The notes below the pieces were generated by a model, which worked only from the letters and a program-made list of their open reading frames with translations, made no database searches and was not told where the DNA came from. Shown piece by piece: positions 48,387-57,043 of a stretch of 64,000 bases of DNA (position 1 is the first letter of the stretch; each line of letters opens with the position of its first letter). The stretch lies in contig JANXOF010000087.1 in NCBI GenBank assembly GCA_025353725.1, positions 1-64,000 on the forward strand. The letters are read 5' to 3'. The position numbers and the translations under genes are program-made. This DNA is from Polyangiaceae bacterium. GTDB taxonomy: Bacteria; Myxococcota_A; Polyangia; Polyangiales; Polyangiaceae.

Positions 48387-49511
48387 ATGAAAGTTGCTGC
48401 AATTTCAGTTGTGCTTGGCTCGCTCGTGGCCTGTTCGGCAGACTCGACAAGAGCCGACGAGGATATCGGCCTTGCGACGTCCGCAGCCAGCGTCGAAGAC
48501 CACGTCGACATTGATCGGATCGCGATGGGCAACGGGCACATCTGCGCGTTGCTTCGAGAGGGGAACGTTCGCTGCTGGGGCGGCAGTCGCCTCGCCTACG
48601 GAGTCTGTTCTGGTACGGCGGGGCGGGGCGCCTTTGGCTTCGATGGCAGCGGGCAATCGATTCGAGGCCTCGACGGGGTCGTTGACATCGTTGCGGCGGA
48701 AACGCACACGTGCGCCGTCATTCGAGATGGCTCCGTTCGCTGCTGGGGCGGCGACGAATCTCAGTTCTCGACGGGTTCCAACAGCCCTATCGAGCCGGTT
48801 CCCGGCGTGCGGGATGTCGTTTCCGTGGGGACCGAGCTTGGGCGCACCTGCGCGCTTCTTGGCACGGGTGAGGTCACGTGCTGGGGGGTCGGCGTGGCGC
48901 CCCCGGGGCGGCGCCTTGCGGGTCTGTTCTCGGTCAAGGAGCTGAGTCGTCGGGATGCATGCGTGCGCGCGGGGGAGGAAGTCTCGTGCGTTCCCTCATC
49001 TCTTCGAGCGTGCGTGCCTGGTGCGCGAAACGTTTCGCTTCCTACGCTCCGCGGCGCTACGAGCACTGTGTTGTCAAAGCTCGGTGCGTGCGGCGTTCGC
49101 GAGGGTCGAGCCGTCTGCGTGGGGCTGCCGCGGGAAGACCGGGACCAAGAAATCCGGAGTGCGCCAACGGACTTGGGGCCTGCTGCGCAGGTCGCATTCC
49201 TGGAGTCTGATGTTTATTGCCTGGTCAAGCCAGATGGGGGCGTATCGTGCGCACCTCAACGCTCTCCGGCTGGAGACGACGGGGTGCCCGAGTTTCGGGT
49301 GCCCCTGCAGCCGTTGACTGGACTCACAGATGTCGTATCCATCGTTCCCGGAAGCCTGTTGTCTGGAGAGGTTGAACCTCGCTCCCTCCTCATCGATGCG
49401 TGTGCACTCCGCAGGGATAGCGGAATCCAGTGTTTTGGTCTTCGCACGGAAGGAGACAGCCTGATCGCGAAGGTCTTGCCTGTCATGTACCTCCCACGCG
49501 AAAGCAGGTAG
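48387..49511 (+). CDS. RCC1-like propeller lipoprotein
   Basis: 374 residues from ATG 48387, with GGAAGG six bases upstream. The signal ends VVLGSLVAC, a lipobox. Repeats of the RCC1/BNR kind follow: HICALLREGNVRCWGG, HTCAVIRDGSVRCWGG, RTCALLGTGEVTCWG, then weaker copies near DVYCLVKPDGGVSC and DACALRRDSGIQCFG. The Cys-Ala-Leu...Gly-x-Val-x-Cys-Trp-Gly pattern is typical of myxobacterial RCC1-repeat lipoproteins. It forms a beta-propeller outside the membrane; the ligand is unknown. It follows the cytochrome-like gene by 66 bp on the same strand and ends next to an IS3 fragment. Confidence 0.85.
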   Translation: MKVAAISVVLGSLVACSADSTRADEDIGLATSAASVEDHVDIDRIAMGNGHICALLREGNVRCWGGSRLAYGVCSGTAGRGAFGFDGSGQSIRGLDGVVDIVAAETHTCAVIRDGSVRCWGGDESQFSTGSNSPIEPVPGVRDVVSVGTELGRTCALLGTGEVTCWGVGVAPPGRRLAGLFSVKELSRRDACVRAGEEVSCVPSSLRACVPGARNVSLPTLRGATSTVLSKLGACGVREGRAVCVGLPREDRDQEIRSAPTDLGPAAQVAFLESDVYCLVKPDGGVSCAPQRSPAGDDGVPEFRVPLQPLTGLTDVVSIVPGSLLSGEVEPRSLLIDACALRRDSGIQCFGLRTEGDSLIAKVLPVMYLPRESR

Positions 49512-49523
49512 CGAGGCTCTGAA

Positions 49524-49700
49524 GTGACGCGCCTGTTCTGCGGTGGTCCCCTCCTCGGCGATCGCAGCCATCGCGACTTTTGCTTTGAATTCCGGTGTCA
49601 GCTTCTTGCGTGTATTCTTCATCTGTCCCGCTTTTTTCCTTAGAAAAGCAGGCTCACTTTTACACCTTCACCGCTGGTCCGAAATTCGGGATCCACTTCA
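49524..49700 (-). mobile_element. Fragment of an IS3-family element
   Basis: The minus strand reads [20 protein letters not shown] followed by [12 protein letters not shown], matching orfA of the element at 45-46 kb, and the outer segment (ggtccgaaattcgggatcca) matches its right end. Only the first ~30 codons and terminal repeat remain. Sequence identity between the two is high but not perfect, so this is a related but separate insertion. Confidence 0.85.
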
Positions 49701-50509
49701 GAGGAAGCCTCTACGACAACGACAGGTGCGCTACGAGCTGCGAAGGAAAGCGATGGGTAAGTGTAATTGACTTCGGGCAAATCTCGGTTCTCTTGCCTGC
49801 TGAGCGAGGGGCTATGGGTCCGCCGATGAAGAGCAATCGGGTCATGGTCGACGCGATACTTTGGGTTGTTCGTACGGGCGCGCCTTGGCGCCACCTTCCG
49901 GAGTGCTTCGGACCGTGGAAGTCGCTGCATACGCGATTCTCTCGTTGGCAACACCGTGGCGTCTGGCAACGCGTCTTCGAGGCGAGAGCAAGCGACCAAG
50001 ATGGCGAGACCTACATGATCGACGCCACGTTCGTAAGAGCCCATCAGGATTGTGCTGGCGCTCAGAAAAAGTGGCGAGCAAGCCATCGGACGTTCGCGCG
50101 GAGGACTCACCACGAAGATTCACGCGCGTGTGGACGCCCTCGGAAACCCTGTCCAGTTCGCACTCACCGAGGGGCAACGGCACGACTACCTCCTGGCCGA
50201 AACGCTCACGAAGGACGTGAGCGGAGCCGACCCGCTCGCCGATCGCGGCTACGACGGTGACAGCCTCCTCGAGAGCCTCCGCGCTCGGAATTGCGTTGCG
50301 GTGATTCCGTCGAAGAAGAGCCGAAAAATCCCGTGTTTGCCCGAGAAACACCTCGACACCGAGCGACACCTTGTGGAGTGCTTCTTTCAGAAGCTCAAAC
50401 GAAATCGGCGCGTCGCCACGCGCTACGAGAAGCTCGCGACGAACTTTCTTGCGATGGTGCTACTGGCTGGGATCACGATCTGGCTCGCATGACTCCGAAG
50501 ACACGCCCC
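49701..50509 (+). mobile_element. IS5-family (IS427-like) insertion sequence
   Basis: Bounded on the left by the IS3 fragment and on the right by one copy of the 274-bp direct repeat. It holds a two-frame transposase on the plus strand. Terminal inverted repeats were not recognised with confidence, so the borders are inferred from what lies on either side. Confidence 0.65.
49726..50492 (+). pseudogene. IS5-family transposase, two-frame and possibly N-terminally damaged
   Basis: The N-terminal part reads VRYELRRKAMGK, then changes frame into LLPAERGAMGPPMKSNRVMV, AILWVVRTGAPWRHLPECFG and YMIDATFVRAHQDCAGAQKK (D1). A second frame continues with GLTTKIHARVDALGNPV, ADPLADRGYDGDSLLE (D2) and ERHLVECFFQKLKRNRRVAT (E). 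The DDE triad is complete. In IS427-type elements the second switch is programmed and a run of A (gaaaaagtgg) lies at that point; the first change of frame near residue 12 is more likely a lesion. So a full-length functional protein is doubtful. Confidence 0.72.
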
Positions 50510-50782
50510 AGTGAAAAGGCGGCGACTGAAGTCGAGAAAATCAAGAAGTGACTCGGTCCTCTCGCGCGGGCCGAACGTCTCTCGCAGTGGCCGGAAGGTT
50601 TGGGTCTCGTCGCACTCAACCGATTCAGCAACGGCGAACGAATTCGTGAAGGGCGACGCGCATGAAGTTAGTGGTTTCAGTCGCTCCGAGACAAAGACGA
50701 ATGGTTGCCGGCACGGTCGCGATTCCGACGGTGGGCTCGATTCAGTAGAAGCCTGTCCCGACGTACCCGGGCCCGCGAATCC
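50510..50782 (+). repeat. ~274-bp dispersed direct repeat, copy 1
   Basis: About 95 percent identical by eye to 63345-63618. It begins with the codons for the last dozen residues (KAATEVEKIKK, stop) of the coiled-coil lipoprotein seen complete at 62833-63387. It includes the spacer and the TSP3-like segment DSDGGLDSVEACPDVPGPAN. Here the 5' part of the lipoprotein gene is absent and replaced by the IS5-type element. Confidence 0.9.
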
Positions 50783-51471
50783 GGAGGGCAGGGGTCCCTT
50801 CGTCTTCATCGGCCGGTGACCACACTCCAGCGCGCGTCGAGGAAAACGAAGTCTCGCGGCAATTTCTGCGGTGACCATCCGCGAAGGGCGAAAATGCGTG
50901 CGAACGCAGCGTTCGAGGTGCGAACGCCAGTTCGCCGCGAACTTGCCCAAACGGGAGACGCCATTGACGAATCGGGTCCGTCGCCAGTACCGCCCATGCG
51001 GGCTGGGCTCCCAAACTCACGTGACCACTACGAACGCAGCGAACCGACCGACATCGTCGGCCAAGAAGCCGTGCGAACGTTGATCGCACTTATGTCTTCG
51101 CGTCGATGACTGGCCAGCGCGGCCCACCGTCACATTGAAAAAGCTACTCAACAAGTCGCGGCAACTGGCTAGTGTAAACTAAGTGCTGTCGGTCGCGACC
51201 TCGTTCGCGCGGCCCCCCCCCTTGCAGGCGGGGACCTCCCAACAGCGCCAAAGAACCAAACCAACCCTGCGATGAGTTATTACTATCTTGCCGTGAAGAC
51301 ACGTAGAGCGCGCACGTTTCTCGCGGGCGATAGCTTTCCCATGACCATCGACCGGAGGCCTCCGGCAACGCCACGAATGCCATGGCAGAAGCGGGGTCTC
51401 GTCTTTCTCGACGGTCTCACACCGCCGCATGCGTGCCCTTGCGCCAACCGTATCTACGACGGCGGGCAACC
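50783..51471. other. About 0.7 kb without a recognisable gene
   Basis: The stretch downstream of the repeat copy has only shadow-like open frames. The plus frame reads with moderate protein likeness (ESGPSPVPPMRAGLPNSRDH) but no family match, and a C-rich run occurs near 51215. The promoter of the MCE operon should lie just before 51472. Confidence 0.5.
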
Positions 51472-52632
51472 GTGACCGAGACACGTATCCGTCCCGAAGC
51501 CCTCTTGCCGACGGCAGAAGTGGAGCTCTCGGACGCTAAGGGCGAGGCTCGTCAGGTGTCACTGCGAGGCACACTGACGTTCGCGGGCGCCGCCGACATT
51601 TGGTCGCGCATTCGCACGGGAACAGCCACTTTGAAGGAGGGAGACGAAATCGACTTCGACGTGTCGCAAGCCGGAGCGATTGACGGCGGTACGATGGCGC
51701 TCCTCGTTCACCTTCGCGGAGAGCTCGCGGCGCGGGGCGTTCGCGCGGAGTTCACGGGTGCCGCCGAGCCTATTCAAGCGCTCATTCACCTCTACAAAGG
51801 TGACATCGACGCGACCAAGCGAAAGAAGCGTAAAGCAGAGTCGTTGCTTGCCCACGTCGGCCGAGCGACCGTCCAGTTTTTTGAAGAGGTGCAAGGCGTC
51901 CTAGGTTTCTTCGGAAGTGCCGTGCTCGCCGCTTTCGGGCTCCTGCGAGAGCCGAGAACAGGGAATTGGAAGGCCATTCTCCCAACGATGGAGCGTTCGG
52001 GAGCAGACGCCGTGCCCATCGTCGTGCTCATCAATTTTTTGGTCGGATTCGTGATGGGCTTTCAAGGCGCGACGCAGCTGAAGCAGTTCGGCGCAAATCT
52101 TTACGTCGCCGACCTCGTGGGGCTCTCGGTCACGCGAGAGCTCGGGCCACTCATGACCGCGATCATTCTCTGCGGTCGCTCCGGCGCGGCCTTCGCAGCG
52201 GAACTAGGTTCGATGTGCGTCTCCGAAGAAATCGACGCGCTGCGCACTATGGGATTTGGTCCGATTCGGTACCTCGTACTCCCACGCATGGTGGCCCTCA
52301 TGTTGGTGCTCCCACTTCTCACGTTGCTCGGAGACCTGATGGGCATGCTCGGAGGCCTGGTCGTCGGAATATCCAGTCTTGGGCTAACTTTTGGCGGTTA
52401 TCTCTTCGAGACACAGAAGGCAGTCTCGATGTGGGACGTTTTCTCAGGGCTTATTAAGAGCGTGGTTTTCGCTATGGCGATTTCGCTCATCTCTTGTCAA
52501 CAGGGCTTCGCGACGACGGGCGGAGCCGAAGGCGTAGGGCGTCGCACGACAGCGTCCGTCGTTTCTATCTTGTTCGCCCTTATCATCCTCGACGCGGGGT
52601 TCACCATGTTTTTCCACGCGTTCAACCTTTGA
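51472..52632 (+). CDS. MlaE-family permease with N-terminal STAS domain
   Basis: GTG 51472 (VTETRIRPE) is chosen; ATG 51382 would add a Ser/Arg-rich stretch. 386 residues. The first ~115 form a STAS domain (VSLRGTLTFAGAADIWSRI, DFDVSQAGAIDGGTMALLVH), as found in MlaB but here fused to the permease. The remainder is an MlaE permease with GATQLKQFGANLYVADLVG, LGPLMTAIILCGRSGAAFAA and EEIDALRTMGFGPIRYLV. MlaE-type permeases form the inner-membrane part of MCE lipid transporters. It shares one base with the mlaF-like gene and starts the seven-gene operon. Confidence 0.94.
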   Translation: MTETRIRPEALLPTAEVELSDAKGEARQVSLRGTLTFAGAADIWSRIRTGTATLKEGDEIDFDVSQAGAIDGGTMALLVHLRGELAARGVRAEFTGAAEPIQALIHLYKGDIDATKRKKRKAESLLAHVGRATVQFFEEVQGVLGFFGSAVLAAFGLLREPRTGNWKAILPTMERSGADAVPIVVLINFLVGFVMGFQGATQLKQFGANLYVADLVGLSVTRELGPLMTAIILCGRSGAAFAAELGSMCVSEEIDALRTMGFGPIRYLVLPRMVALMLVLPLLTLLGDLMGMLGGLVVGISSLGLTFGGYLFETQKAVSMWDVFSGLIKSVVFAMAISLISCQQGFATTGGAEGVGRRTTASVVSILFALIILDAGFTMFFHAFNL

Positions 52633-53369
52633 TGCCGCCCTTCATCCGAGTCAGCAACCTCACCATGGGTTGGGGCGACGTCATTTTGCAAAGGAACCTG
52701 ACCTTTCAGGTCGACCGCGGCGACGTGTTTGCCATTCTCGGTGGCAGCGGTTGCGGTAAGTCCACCCTTTTGCGGTATCTCATTGGATTAGAGACGCCGC
52801 TCTCTGGCGAGATTGTCATTGACGGTTTAGGACGTCCGAATCTCGAGGTCGGGCGGCCCCCCTTCGGTGTCATGTTCCAGTCGGGCGCCCTTTTCGGGTC
52901 GCTCACGGTCGGTGAGAACATCGGGCTCTCGCTCGAACAGTGGACCCCACTGTCGCATGACGCGATTGGCGCTATCGTTCGCGCAAAATTGAGGCTTGTG
53001 GGCCTCGATGGCGCAGAAAACAAGCTGCCGAGCGAGCTGTCCGGTGGGATGAAAAAGCGCGCCGCCATCGCCCGGGCCCTCGCGCTGGAGCCTCCGCTCG
53101 TGTTCCTCGACGAGCCCTCCGCCGGGCTTGACCCGGTGAGCGCAGTTGAGCTGGACGAATTGATTCTGACCCTAAACCAAGTGCTCGGTCTGACCGTGGT
53201 GCTCGTGACGCACGAACTCCCGAGCATCTTCAAGATCGCAAGGCGGTGCATCATGCTCGACAAGCAAACCAAAAGCATTCTTGCGGAGGGCGACCCCTGC
53301 GACCTTCGGGACAACAGCGCGGAACCACGCGTTCGCGAGTTTTTCAATCGCCTAGCCAAGAGGGCCTAA
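52632..53369 (+). CDS. MlaF-family lipid transport ATPase
   Basis: 245 residues from ATG 52632, overlapping the previous stop. Walker A is LGGSGCGKSTLLRYL, the signature is LSGGMKKRAAIARALA and Walker B is LVFLDEPSAGLDPVS; the switch His lies in VLVTHELPSIFKIA. These are the residues expected of MlaF. It drives lipid movement through the MlaE-MCE assembly. It is joined to the next gene by a TAATG junction. Confidence 0.95.
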   Translation: MPPFIRVSNLTMGWGDVILQRNLTFQVDRGDVFAILGGSGCGKSTLLRYLIGLETPLSGEIVIDGLGRPNLEVGRPPFGVMFQSGALFGSLTVGENIGLSLEQWTPLSHDAIGAIVRAKLRLVGLDGAENKLPSELSGGMKKRAAIARALALEPPLVFLDEPSAGLDPVSAVELDELILTLNQVLGLTVVLVTHELPSIFKIARRCIMLDKQTKSILAEGDPCDLRDNSAEPRVREFFNRLAKRA

Positions 53370-54328
53370 TGTCAACGCCCACTAATCACTGGAAGCTCGG
53401 ATTATTCGTTGTCACGTCCGTCGTTCTGGCCGCCTGCACGGTTGTCTTCCTCGGCGCACAGAGTCTGAAGAAGCAGTCGGTGAGCTACAAAACTTATTTC
53501 GACGAATCCGTCCAGGGGCTCGAGGTTGAATCGCCCATCAAATTTCGTGGCGTGACCATCGGCAACGTGAGCTCCATCGACGTCGCACCCGACCATAGGC
53601 ACGTGGCAGTGACGAGTGCGCTGACCGTCAAGGACCTCAAAGAGCTCGGGCTAAGCGACGGTGTAGGAACTAAAACGAAAATTCTAATTCCGGCCGACTT
53701 ACGTGTCCAGCTGGCGTCGCAAGGAATCACGGGGGTAAAATTCCTACAAATCGATTTTTTTGATATCAAAGATAATCCTGCGCCTGTTTTGCCTTTTCCC
53801 GTTCCAGACAACACTATTCCTGCAGCTTTATCGACCATGAAAAATTTGGAAGATGCCATCGTGCGCGCAGTAAACCGCCTTCCCGAATTGGCGGATGGCA
53901 TATTAAGGGTCACTGTCAAAACGGGTCGGATGCTCGACGATATCGAGAGCAAGAAGCTTCCGCAAGGCGCCGCAAACTCGCTTCTTGGGATCAATCAACT
54001 GGTGGGAACGCTGCAGGGGACCCTCAACCAGATTAGCGCGGGGAAGCTTTCTGCAGAAGCGGAGGAGGCACTTGCCAATCTCAATACCACGCTCAAGCGC
54101 GCCAACGCCTTGCTCGCTCGGGTCGACGGGGAGAAGGGAATTTTGGCGAGCGCGACGCGTGCGACCAATGCCGTGGGCGATATGGCATCGAATACGCGCG
54201 AACTGAGCCAAGAGCTGCAGGAGACACTGCGCGATATCCAAGGAGTGACGGCGGCCGTTCAACGGGTGGCTGACGCCCTCGAGCGCGATCCGGACATGCT
54301 GCTTAAAGGCCGAGGCAAAATTAAATGA
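53369..54328 (+). CDS. MCE-domain (MlaD-like) periplasmic lipid-binding protein
   Basis: 319 residues. One N-terminal membrane helix (WKLGLFVVTSVVLAACTVVF) is followed by an MCE domain: DESVQGLEVESPIKFRGVTI, GNVSSIDV and VQLASQGITGVKFLQIDFF. The C-terminal ~140 residues are a long helical or coiled-coil part (SAEAEEALANLNTTLKRANA), as in the larger MCE proteins that make needles or tubes rather than in short MlaD. It probably forms a hexameric lipid channel above the permease. It overlaps the next gene by 4 bp. Confidence 0.93.
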   Translation: MSTPTNHWKLGLFVVTSVVLAACTVVFLGAQSLKKQSVSYKTYFDESVQGLEVESPIKFRGVTIGNVSSIDVAPDHRHVAVTSALTVKDLKELGLSDGVGTKTKILIPADLRVQLASQGITGVKFLQIDFFDIKDNPAPVLPFPVPDNTIPAALSTMKNLEDAIVRAVNRLPELADGILRVTVKTGRMLDDIESKKLPQGAANSLLGINQLVGTLQGTLNQISAGKLSAEAEEALANLNTTLKRANALLARVDGEKGILASATRATNAVGDMASNTRELSQELQETLRDIQGVTAAVQRVADALERDPDMLLKGRGKIK

Positions 54329-54993
54329 CCGCTTGCTCACGTCTTGCTACGGCGACCCTCGTTGCCTTTTCGTCCGTGGGCTGCGCGCTCACATCCAAGA
54401 GCGACTCGGTTATTCTCCACTATTTCACGCCCGAACGCGTGATGTCGCGTGCCGTTGCGGCTGCAGCGCCTCCAGCTAGCGCGTCCAACCTCAGCCTTCG
54501 TTTAGGTAGAGTGAGCGCGGCTACTTACCTTCGGGAACGGATTGCGTTTCGCGATTCCGACTACGAAGTTGGCTACTATGATGATTTGCGCTGGACTGAA
54601 AGGCCTGACGCCTACGTAAGGCGCGCTATGGTTCGCGGCCTTTTCGAGGATCAGCCCATCAGGCAGGTGATCTCAGGACCCGGGCCTACCCTCGACATCG
54701 AGCTTAACGCATTCGAAGAGCTTCGTATTCCTCGGCACGCAGCACGCGTCGAGATCACTTGGATACTTCACGACGACCAGGCCGTTGTCCTTCAAAAAAC
54801 GCGCCTCGTCGAGCGCACCATCAGCGCCGAGAAGTCCAGCACGAGCGCTGGGGCGGTGGCGACCGCGATGTCGGAGGCATTGGGTGAAGCGGTGAAGACT
54901 GCAGTCACTGATATTGTGGTTGTACTTTCGAACGCGCCAGCGGCTCAGGGCGAGTTGCCGACTGCTAAACTGCGCGAGATACGGCAACCCTGA
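54325..54993 (+). CDS. PqiC-like ABC-transport auxiliary lipoprotein
   Basis: 222 residues. The signal ends VAFSSVGC, a lipobox. The central part has the ABC_trans_aux/DUF330 pattern: LHYFTPERVM, LSLRLGRVSAATYLRERIAF, YEVGYYDDLRWTERPDAYVR and RRAMVRGLFEDQ. PqiC homologues are outer-membrane lipoproteins that connect MCE needles to the outer membrane. It shares a 4-bp overlap with the MCE gene and one base with the next. Confidence 0.9.
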   Translation: MTACSRLATATLVAFSSVGCALTSKSDSVILHYFTPERVMSRAVAAAAPPASASNLSLRLGRVSAATYLRERIAFRDSDYEVGYYDDLRWTERPDAYVRRAMVRGLFEDQPIRQVISGPGPTLDIELNAFEELRIPRHAARVEITWILHDDQAVVLQKTRLVERTISAEKSSTSAGAVATAMSEALGEAVKTAVTDIVVVLSNAPAAQGELPTAKLREIRQP

Positions 54994-55349
54994 TGAAAGC
55001 TGGACTTTTCTGCGCCGTCGTTGCCCTTTCCGCTACGGCCATGAATTGCGTGAGTTACGCGCCACCGACGCTGCATCTCGCGTCGGCTATGTCTTCGGCC
55101 CAAGCCGCAGCGCATCTTGGCGCGGCTCAACTGCCTCTCGCAGCACTACACCTGACGCTGGCACAGGAAGAACTTTCCCGCGCCAACGACCTTGTGCGTG
55201 AGGGCGAGAATGAAAAAGCTGACTACATGACGCTCCGCGCGTACAACGATGCTGAGCTCTCGATCGCCCTCACGCGCGAGGCCGCCGCACAAAGGAAGGC
55301 CGCCGATGCCTCCGAAAAAGAGCGCAACGTTGGGAGTGCCAATCCATGA
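54993..55349 (+). CDS. DUF4398-type lipoprotein
   Basis: 118 residues. The signal ends SATAMNC, a lipobox. The mature part is an alanine-rich helical hairpin: AMSSAQAAAHLGAAQLPLAA, LTLAQEELSRANDLV and EKADYMTLRAYNDAELSIAL, matching DUF4398. These lipoproteins often stand before OmpA-like domains and are thought to lie in the periplasm. It overlaps the next gene by 4 bp. Its presence in an MCE operon is not usual in well-studied species. Confidence 0.82.
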   Translation: MKAGLFCAVVALSATAMNCVSYAPPTLHLASAMSSAQAAAHLGAAQLPLAALHLTLAQEELSRANDLVREGENEKADYMTLRAYNDAELSIALTREAAAQRKAADASEKERNVGSANP

Positions 55350-55756
55350 ACGCGAAGTGGGCCCTTGCCGCAATCCTCGTCGGCGCATGTGGCGGGCCGC
55401 CTCCTCAGGAACTCGTCGACGCGCGCGCTGCTTTCAAACGCGCCTCTCGCGGTCCCGCAGCAGAGTTCAATGCCGTTGGACTTCATGTCGCGAAGACAGC
55501 TCTTGATATCGCTGAGCAAACGTACGAATCCGACGGAAATTGCGACAAGACGCGGGATCGCGGGTACGTCGCGATTCGAAAGGTTGAACGCGCTGAGGTG
55601 CTCGCACGCACGAAGCGGTTTGATGCCACGGCCGAGGCGGCAGAACGCCGGGCTCGTCTAAAGCAGTCCGAGCTGAACGCGCGGAACCGGCGCGAGCTCG
55701 CCCGGACCAAGTCAGAGCTTATCGAAGTCGCTGTTCCTCCGAGCGCGCCGAAATGA
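55346..55756 (+). CDS. DUF4398-like lipoprotein, second copy
   Basis: 136 residues. The short signal ends AILVGAC, a lipobox. The helical hairpin ELVDARAAFKRASRGPAAEF, HVAKTALDIAEQTYES and RGYVAIRKVERAEVLARTKR corresponds to the N-terminal part of myxobacterial DUF4398/OmpA fusion proteins; the OmpA part is absent. It overlaps both neighbours by 4 bp. It may dimerise with the preceding lipoprotein. Confidence 0.78.
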   Translation: MNAKWALAAILVGACGGPPPQELVDARAAFKRASRGPAAEFNAVGLHVAKTALDIAEQTYESDGNCDKTRDRGYVAIRKVERAEVLARTKRFDATAEAAERRARLKQSELNARNRRELARTKSELIEVAVPPSAPK

Positions 55757-56994
55757 AAAGGCTCTCATGGTCCCTCGCGCTCTTGCTCGTGACCGCGCAC
55801 GACGCGCGGGCAGACGACGAAGTTGAAATCCCCATGGTGCCCGACCAGAAGACAGAGGTTACCGTCCTCCCACTTGTCGGCGGCGATAGCGATATCGGAT
55901 TCGGTGGCGGTGCGCTGAGTTCCGTCGCGCGTCTGGACAAGGCCTACAGACCATACCTCTGGCGCGTGGAATCGATTGCCGTCATTACCTTCAAAAGCTC
56001 TCCGACCGGCGGTCTGGACATTCCGTATCAAGAATACTTTATGAAGGTGACGTTACCGCACCTTGTGAAGCGCCGGCTCCGATTCGAGCTTCGGCCGTCT
56101 TTCAATTGGTTAGCGACTATCAAGTACTACGGACTTGGCAATGATTCCAAGTTTGAACCCCAGCCGTCAGACCTGCAGGCGCCTCGCTACTACGAATACG
56201 GGCGAATTAACCCAGCCCTGCGTTCATCGTTGCGCGTTGCAATGAACCACGGCGTTTCGTTTCTCGTGGGCGCGGCATACACGCAGAACTGGCTCGAAGT
56301 TCCTGCGGAAAGTAAGCTCGCTGAAGACATGCGGAACGGAAGCGCAGACGTAAAGTCGATCCTCGGCAATGCGCGGCCGCACGGGGTGCTGCAGTTCGAA
56401 TACGGCGTCATTTACGACCGAAGAGACAATGAAACGTCCACCAAGCGAGGGATGTTTCACCAAGCCACCGTGCGACTTTCACCGGGCGGGGGCGGACTCT
56501 TCCTTCCGTATCAATTTGGCGAAGCCAACGTCACAATTCGATTTTTCTTACCCCTCGGCACGCCACGCGTAGTCTTCGCGGCGCGCGGAGTGGTGGACCT
56601 TCTGGTGGGCAACGTCCCCTTCTACGAGCTCGCGCGCTTTGAGGACTCGAACGCCATTGGAGGCGTCAACGGAGTGCGCGGTGTTCCCGCGCAGCGCTAC
56701 TACGGTAAGGCAAAAGTGTTTGGAAATCTCGAGCTCCGGGCAGAGGTCTTCGAATTCCCGGTCTGGAACAAAGCCTATAAATTTGGGGTAGTCGGTTTTT
56801 TCGACGGAGGCAGGCTTTGGGCAGATTATAAGCGGCGCCCCGAGCTCGACGGGACGGGGATCGGCCTCAAGTACGGCGTGGGAGGTGGCCTTCGGATCCA
56901 GAGCGGCGATAGCTTTGTCCTTCGCGCTGACGTCGCGTGGTCGCCGGACGCGCGCCCCATCGGCGCCTACTTCGGCGCCGGCCAGATGTTTTGA
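55753..56994 (+). CDS. Omp85-superfamily outer-membrane barrel
   Basis: 413 residues with a signal peptide (LALLLVTAHDARAD). The rest is amphipathic beta-strands: LPLVGGDSDIGFGGGALSSV, RFELRPSFNWLATIKYYGLG, LQFEYGVIYDRRDNETSTKR, then the Omp85 signature near NAIGGVNGVRGVPAQRYYGK and GNLELRAEVFEFP, ending in an aromatic residue (GQMF). This is the bacterial surface antigen (BamA/TamA C-terminal) barrel, without POTRA domains. The VRG motif of strand 6 is kept. It is the last gene of the MCE operon, 4 bp overlapped, and is a candidate outer-membrane port. Confidence 0.88.
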   Translation: MKRLSWSLALLLVTAHDARADDEVEIPMVPDQKTEVTVLPLVGGDSDIGFGGGALSSVARLDKAYRPYLWRVESIAVITFKSSPTGGLDIPYQEYFMKVTLPHLVKRRLRFELRPSFNWLATIKYYGLGNDSKFEPQPSDLQAPRYYEYGRINPALRSSLRVAMNHGVSFLVGAAYTQNWLEVPAESKLAEDMRNGSADVKSILGNARPHGVLQFEYGVIYDRRDNETSTKRGMFHQATVRLSPGGGGLFLPYQFGEANVTIRFFLPLGTPRVVFAARGVVDLLVGNVPFYELARFEDSNAIGGVNGVRGVPAQRYYGKAKVFGNLELRAEVFEFPVWNKAYKFGVVGFFDGGRLWADYKRRPELDGTGIGLKYGVGGGLRIQSGDSFVLRADVAWSPDARPIGAYFGAGQMF

Positions 56995-57043
56995 GTAGAC
57001 GTGAACTCCTGACTCCAAACGTTACTCAAAAAGGCCCACTCCC

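Noticed and set aside
50423-50950. Minus-strand open frame conserved in both copies of the 274-bp repeat (also at 63397-63627)
   Set aside because: Conservation follows from nucleotide identity of the repeat; the plus strand carries a TSP3-like segment, which explains the region better.
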